Shown: positions 59,456 to 64,000 of the stretch, piece after piece
Position numbering within the stretch: the stretch's first letter is position 1
Layout of the letters: the number at the start of each line of letters is the position of its first letter
Source: Acanthaster planci
Lineage: Eukaryota > Echinodermata > Asteroidea > Valvatida > Acanthasteridae
Assembly (NCBI RefSeq): GCF_001949145.1
Contig: NW_019091364.1
Location: forward strand, 801,434-865,433
Direction of reading: 5' to 3'
DNA length: 64,000 nucleotides
Position numbers and translations under genes: made by a program
Notes under the pieces: generated by a model
The model's database searches: none
The model's input: only the letters and a program-made list of their open reading frames with translations
What the model was told of the DNA's origin: nothing

Positions 59456-59710
59456 AGAAGGGCAGATCTGGCAGGGGGCACTGGGGGTCAGGCCCCCCAC
59501 CACCACCAGGGAACTCTACAATTTTTAATTTAAAAAGGATAGAGGGGCTCTTTTTCGCCTCTAATTCACTTGTTTCCTTCCCAAAGCATGTAAAAAGCCC
59601 CCCCAAAGTAGTCCCATCCTAGAAAAGCTATAAAAAGTGAAAACATTTCCAAATTCTCCCCCTCCCCCGCCAAAAAAAGTTAGGCCCCCGAAAAAGTAGT
59701 TTTGGATCAA
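59456..59710. mobile_element. MITE copy B (GGCAGATC family), opposite orientation to copy A
   Basis: The left end AAGGGCAGATCTGGCAGGGG corresponds to the right end of the element at 40005-40236 read on the other strand. Its right end, read in reverse (GATCCAAAACTACTTTTTCG), corresponds to that element's left end. Interior GGGGCTTTTTACA blocks also match in reverse orientation. Confidence 0.6.
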
Positions 59711-61076
59711 CTCTTGGCTCCAAAATACTTTATCAGTCACATGAAAGTAAATGGCTTGCCACTGGGTGAAAAGATGAGAAAAAGGCTGGTTTTTAATCCC
59801 CAGTACTTGCCAACATCTGTAACATCCTAGCTGAAAAGAATGGGCTTCAACATCAGTTTCAGATGCCTCTTTTTCCCCATCTGAATTGTTATCTGTGAAA
59901 TTGCATTCTTTTCTACTTCCTCGATGATCATAACACACCTGGCTACAGGAGAAATCTTTCTAACACTGGGATGCGTAAAGTGCATAGGCTTTCCACCAAA
60001 TGGCATCTTGCAGTTCTGGTTTTACCAATTGTTTGAACCTGGAGAGTGCCTATTTAATAAATATTTTGTGTATTTTTGCATAGTGGGCTTTTGTCTTGTG
60101 TTTTATACGTAAACATGCATGTAAAATTTTTCAAAAAGCCTGAACATTATTTAATTTCATACAAAGTGTAAGAAAAAAGTTTGCTAAAGTAAAAAAAACA
60201 AGTTGTGTATTCTTGATGCTGCTGCAGATAGATCAGTAGTATATTTATAGTGCAATTTTTTTTTCATCATGCACTCATTAATGTTGTAGTTTTTGAACTT
60301 TTTTCTTTATTTAACCAAGTCTTTCCTTGATTTTGATAAATACCCTAAAAGGGACCAGTGTCTTAATTTAAACAAACGTATGGTTCCTGTCCCAGAGGGT
60401 GAATTAATGGTTGCCATAGCTACGTGATTTAAACTTTCCTGAAGTTGTTCAAAAAGACAGACTTTTCAGATGGAAATATATTTCAGGTTCTACTACCCTT
60501 TCATTAATTTTGATCCAACATCAAAAGTTTGTGCTGCTTGCGACGTTGGATTTGCTGTTACTGAAAAGACCCACAAATTAGAAAAATGTACTTTGAAATA
60601 GATCGACTCTAATTCTTCAAAACGTTTAGAAATCCCACAAAGAACAGCAGTAAATAACAACTTGCACTGAATTAGCTACACCATTTAGATAGATGTATTA
60701 ACCAACCTCAACTTACTCTCTTACCTTCTGGAGTCTTGCAAGATCTTAAAAATGTTTATTTCAAAGTTTGGAAGAAGTGAAGAGACCCTCAGCTAAATAT
60801 TTGAAAACACAGACTGAGCACTGTGAAGTGTTTTCTCAAAACTCCCCCTTTTCACGCCGAGTTTTTTAAATCAAATGTGAATAAATTTAACATATTGCGT
60901 AAACTGCTGTGCTGTAAACAGAGCCTTACATTTTATTTTACTCGTGACAAAGCTTGGTCTTTTTCTTTTTTTCTCTCGGAAAATAATAGTGTGAATGTAC
61001 ATACGTTTGTGGAGGTAATTAGGCCGCGAATGTACCATACAGAATAACTGCTACTGCCAATGTATAAATGGACAGA

Positions 61077-61082
61077 AATAAA
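61077..61082 (+). terminator. Candidate distal poly(A) signal of PTPN3/4
   Basis: AATAAA within CAGAAATAAAATG is followed by T/G-containing sequence, at the far end of the AT-rich 3' region and before the TMEM177 3' end. Confidence 0.4.
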
Positions 61083-61737
61083 ATGATTTTGTACATAAAC
61101 AGAGGAAACATGATGAGCTGTCTTATGACTCTATTTAATAAAAGTGTCATTATGTTCACTGATTAGACCTGCTGGACTAGAATCCAGAGTTCCTGCAAAT
61201 ATCTGAAATTCTGTTACTCTTTCAAGGATCTTAAGGACCAAAATATGACAATTTCCATGATATTTAGGGCCATTTTCCAGAAAACTGGAAGACTGCCATG
61301 AATACAGGCTGTACATTTATCATTTTTCTACTACCAAACCAAAAGTGGCATATCACATGCGTGGATAACCCTTGACTGATTTCCATTTCCACGATCCTTT
61401 TTTTTTCTGCTTTTGACAACAGGATTCGGGGACACCCTATTCTTTCCCCAATTTTTCATGACTTTTCACACACACAAAAAAAATTTTTCCTAGGATTTTC
61501 CCATGACCGTTTGAACCCCTAAAATCCTTCCGAATGCTAGGAATTGAGCACCATTCCTGATTGATACTAAAAACTCAAGAAATTTTAGAAGAATGGTGAT
61601 ATTTCAATGCGATGCACTGTATGTGCTCAGAGCTTTACAAATGAACGTGCCAACTGAACTGAATGTTGTAATAATGGGCGGTGCTAGCAAGGTCCAGTTT
61701 GCATGCCCTCCCCAGCATGCTTAGCAGGCACTCGGCT

Positions 61738-62646
61738 TCAGCTGGGAGCTCCCTTTCTCTCCATTTCTTCCAGCCTTTTCTTCAACCTGTCTCGTTCCTG
61801 AGTATTACTAGCCCCTGCAGAATAGATCCAACCAGGGACCTCGTTCCCGTAATATGTGTACATCTGTTCTCCTCTCCGTCCCATGATTTTGCGCAGAGCG
61901 ATATTCTTCTGTATCTTCTTCTCGTAAAACTCCACACCGCCCCTTACGTACTCCTCCCCGAGCTCTGCCACCTTGTCATCTGTAATCAGATCCTCCCTCT
62001 CGTTGACAACTCCCATCAGAAACTGGTAGATCATGACAAAACAAGTGCCGACCAAAGCAACATTGGCATATAACGGCAGAGGAAAGAGGACTTGAGCTGC
62101 AAAGACACCAGCAAAGTTGGCTAATGTGACCACAGGAGCCAATACAACTGACGATGCTGTGGCATTACGCTTGATTTTAATGACCTCCCTCGCAAGGCTG
62201 AACTTTCTGGCGCTCTCACTCAAGTTCAAGGAATTTCTGAAGGCCCTCCCCTCCTCCGAGTCTGCAGTGGTCTTGATTGGATCGGAGAAGCGCTTGGCAG
62301 AAAGGTCTGGGTTATCCTTCAGAATAGCTGGTATTCCAAACTGGACACCATTTGGCAGCCATGCCAAACCACGACTTCTAATTTCCCACCTGCTTGTAAC
62401 AAAGACACTGTAAGATCCTGGATTGACTCCAATGTCTTGACACACTTTGTGGAATTCACTCAGTTGTGATTCAGTTGGAGCAATCTTATGACCTCCCTTG
62501 TAGGCCTCAACAAGGGGCCGGTAGACTTTGGAAGGAAAGGCATGGGGTGCTAACTTGATGCAGAATACACCAGTTGCCACCGCACCACTGAAGATAACTA
62601 CATTCCTTGGTCTCCGGATAAATTGTAAGAATCCTTGAAACACCAT
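61738..62646 (-). CDS. TMEM177: TMEM177, mitochondrial inner-membrane protein of cytochrome c oxidase assembly
   Basis: An intronless frame of 302 residues (human about 311). In human cells TMEM177 is reported to bind and stabilise COX20 and to act with SCO2 in maturation of the COX2 subunit in the mitochondrial inner membrane. Family signatures are the CQDIGV motif, NLSESARKFSLAREVI in the middle, and GGVEFYEKKIQKNIALRKIM with GEQMYT near the end. There is one N-terminal membrane segment (about residues 15-31), then a pair of segments in the middle (VVLAPVVTLANFAGVFAA and ANVALVGTCFVMIYQFLM). The C-terminus ends in a charged helix (RDRLKKRLEEMERKG). The start chosen is the first ATG at 62646; an upstream TTG is in frame but not needed. 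The gene is tail-to-tail with PTPN3/4. Confidence 0.92.
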   Translation of the reverse strand: MVFQGFLQFIRRPRNVVIFSGAVATGVFCIKLAPHAFPSKVYRPLVEAYKGGHKIAPTESQLSEFHKVCQDIGVNPGSYSVFVTSRWEIRSRGLAWLPNGVQFGIPAILKDNPDLSAKRFSDPIKTTADSEEGRAFRNSLNLSESARKFSLAREVIKIKRNATASSVVLAPVVTLANFAGVFAAQVLFPLPLYANVALVGTCFVMIYQFLMGVVNEREDLITDDKVAELGEEYVRGGVEFYEKKIQKNIALRKIMGRRGEQMYTYYGNEVPGWIYSAGASNTQERDRLKKRLEEMERKGAPS

Positions 62647-62706
62647 TTTTCTGCTTTTGTTTGCCAGCAATATGCTTACATCAAAATGCTTAAACTTCAG
62701 TCAGAT
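62647..62706 (-). other. 5' UTR part of the TMEM177 coding exon
   Basis: On the minus strand an acceptor (GTCTTTCCAG) ends at 62707, so the coding exon probably starts at 62706 and is spliced to an untranslated first exon further upstream, as in vertebrate TMEM177. Confidence 0.5.
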
Positions 62707-63027
62707 CTGGAAAGACACAACACATAATCTGTATATCACAAAATAAAATCAATAAAAGAGTGAGTTATATTGCCTCAAAACAAAATGAACAAATGAAAAT
62801 ACACAACTAAAACACAGGTTCATTTCTCCTACAGTATCATGTTTACAAGTTTGACTCTAATAACACACTATTGCTGTTGTAAAAGATCGGTTGATCTTAT
62901 CATGAATCTTTGCACGATCTGACAATAACACCATTGATTCTGCCATCAGCTAATCGTCTTTTCCTTAGAATTTGCAGTAAATTATGATAAAACCACTTTT
63001 AAATCTTTAGAGGGTACTTTCAAGTTG

Positions 63028-63111
63028 TTGATGCTTTGTTGATGCTTTGTTGATGCTTTGTTGATGCTTTGTTGATGCTTTGTTGATGCTTTGTTGATGC
63101 TTTGTTGACGC
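63028..63111. repeat. 11-bp minisatellite TTGATGCTTTG, seven perfect copies
   Basis: Seven exact copies run from 63028 to 63104, followed by a diverging eighth (TTGACGCT). It lies in the predicted first intron of TMEM177. Confidence 0.95.
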
Positions 63112-63152
63112 TAGTTACACACAGTTCTGGGGGTAGGCTACGACTTTAACCT

Positions 63153-63638
63153 CTAAGGTCGAGTTCGGGCGGTCCATTCTTGACACGGGTTTCGTGTTCT
63201 CGCACTCGAATGGCGGGAACACGTCCCAAGAACACTGTTCTCGGAACAGGATCACACACCACCTCCTCATAAGCATTTTACATGAACACACAGAAAAACT
63301 TGTGACATCATGACAGATTTTTGAACAGCTGCAAAAAGTACCGATATGGCTTTACAAAGCCGAAGACAATGGAAAGCTTTTGCAAAATTAACAGCAATAA
63401 TTTTCCATGACAGAAATGAATTTTTTAAACGGAAAAAAAGTAAGGCCTAGCCCAGTTATCCAACATTAACTTTCGAAGAATGCACAAGGACGCTGCCATG
63501 TTGCATGTTGCTCGCCACAAATAACTACTAGCACGAAGAACCAGTTGTACATTCCCGGGGTATGAGCGACCGACCCACGAACAACAAATCGAGCTGTTCG
63601 TGAACAAACGAGAACAAGAAGCCCGAACTCGGCCTAAG
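63153..63638. mobile_element. Inverted-repeat element (486 bp), MITE-like
   Basis: The ends CTAAGGTCGAGTTCGGGC (63153-63170) and, on the other strand, CTTAGGCCGAGTTCGGGC (63638-63621) match at 16 of 18 positions. Inner parts near both ends share GTTCTCG and GAACA words. No transposase is present and no clear target duplication is seen. Confidence 0.55.
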
Positions 63639-63833
63639 TGAAGTGTCAGGTCTGCAATGGCCTGGCTATGTGAGGTTGATCATGCGGGGTGGCGGGGTAT
63701 TCTGCAATTAAGCTTGGAAGGCTTACCCAACGGACTGCAGTTCTAGTGTTGCGTGTTTAATTCATAAAACACAAATAAAGTATGATCAGACTCTACCGAA
63801 ATAAAAGTCGAAAAATAGTTACGCATCCATGGG

Positions 63834-63895
63834 CGCAGCCATCTTGAATTGAATCTCGCGAATCTCGCAATGTCCCGCGAGTTCTCAGCCTTACT
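63834..63895 (-). promoter_or_regulatory. Candidate TMEM177 core promoter with YY1-like and TCTCGCGA motifs
   Basis: Read on the minus strand, CAAGATGGCTGCG (63845 downward) is a good YY1 site in the orientation usual just downstream of transcription starts. TCTCGCGA at 63854-63861, a palindromic CpG motif known from housekeeping promoters (BANP/ZBTB33-type), lies just upstream, with further CCCGCGAG at about 63875. The position fits the 5' end of TMEM177; the promoter may also serve a gene beyond the right edge. Confidence 0.5.
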
Positions 63896-64000
63896 GCAAA
63901 AAAATGTGCCGCGATGCCGCGACCACCTACATTTCGCTGGTAAACAGTAGATCGTCATTTTTTCATCAGTGATGTGGATACCAGTTTTGGATTATGCGGC

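Larger units (their letters stand above)
56656..61100 (+). other. Probable long 3' UTR of PTPN3/4
   Basis: No coding frame of note. AATAAA occurs at 56791-56796 (short 3' end) and at 61077-61082 (long 3' end), so alternative polyadenylation is possible. Two MITE-like elements (57092-57267 and 59456-59710) lie inside. The end of transcription cannot be fixed from sequence alone. Confidence 0.5.

Noticed and set aside
61681-62413. Plus-strand frames over TMEM177
   Set aside because: They are antisense shadows of the well-supported minus-strand coding region.

Overview
The window looks like nuclear DNA of an invertebrate animal, most likely a marine deuterostome (echinoderm, hemichordate or amphioxus type; I cannot fix the species). 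It has short exons with GT-AG introns, 3' UTRs, small inverted-repeat elements, an ACATGTAC-rich repeat landscape and one assembly gap. Four protein-coding genes are supported. At the left edge is the last coding exon of a polypeptide GalNAc-transferase (+, 138-281). A complete five-exon INSIG gene lies on the minus strand (8411 down to 5405). A complete PTPN3/PTPN4-type FERM-PDZ tyrosine phosphatase lies on the plus strand (coding exons 26707-56655). An intronless TMEM177 coding region lies on the minus strand (62646 down to 61738). Every INSIG and PTPN3/4 exon junction was checked by hand for phase and for GT-AG ends, and both reading frames close without a missing piece.

Layout: 1-5.4 kb is the tail-to-tail interval between GALNT and INSIG, with a 22-bp minisatellite, a 184-bp foldback element, a TTAA-flanked piggyBac-like MITE and a cluster of AGGTCA half-sites in the INSIG 3' UTR. 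INSIG fills 5.4-8.4 kb. The interval 8.4-26.7 kb is non-coding as far as I can see. It must hold the 5' ends of INSIG and the phosphatase, which are divergently transcribed, and a CpG-rich stretch at 13.8-14.2 kb is the best promoter candidate. From 26.7 to 56.7 kb runs the phosphatase: FERM exons, FERM-adjacent exon, a variable linker, PDZ exons and PTP exons. Its 3' UTR probably reaches about 61.1 kb, meeting TMEM177 tail to tail. TMEM177 has a spliced 5' UTR, and its promoter is probably near 63.85 kb (YY1-like and TCTCGCGA motifs).

Most interesting points: (1) in the FERM-PDZ linker of the phosphatase, one expected exon and three further candidate exons (246, 60 and 63 nt) are all phase 2-2 and stop-free, so any combination keeps frame; the 60-nt one is a diverged tandem copy of the 3' half of its upstream neighbour. 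(2) INSIG, PTPN3/4 and TMEM177 sit together as INSIG2, PTPN4 and TMEM177 do on human 2q14, so an ancient linkage group is visible. (3) Ten AGGTCA half-sites, including DR3 and DR6 spacings, lie within 340 bp at the INSIG stop codon. (4) Several MITE-like inverted-repeat elements are described, including one family with two copies in opposite orientation. The genes have no obvious joint pathway: INSIG acts in sterol sensing, the phosphatase at the membrane cytoskeleton, TMEM177 in cytochrome c oxidase assembly and GALNT in mucin-type O-glycosylation.
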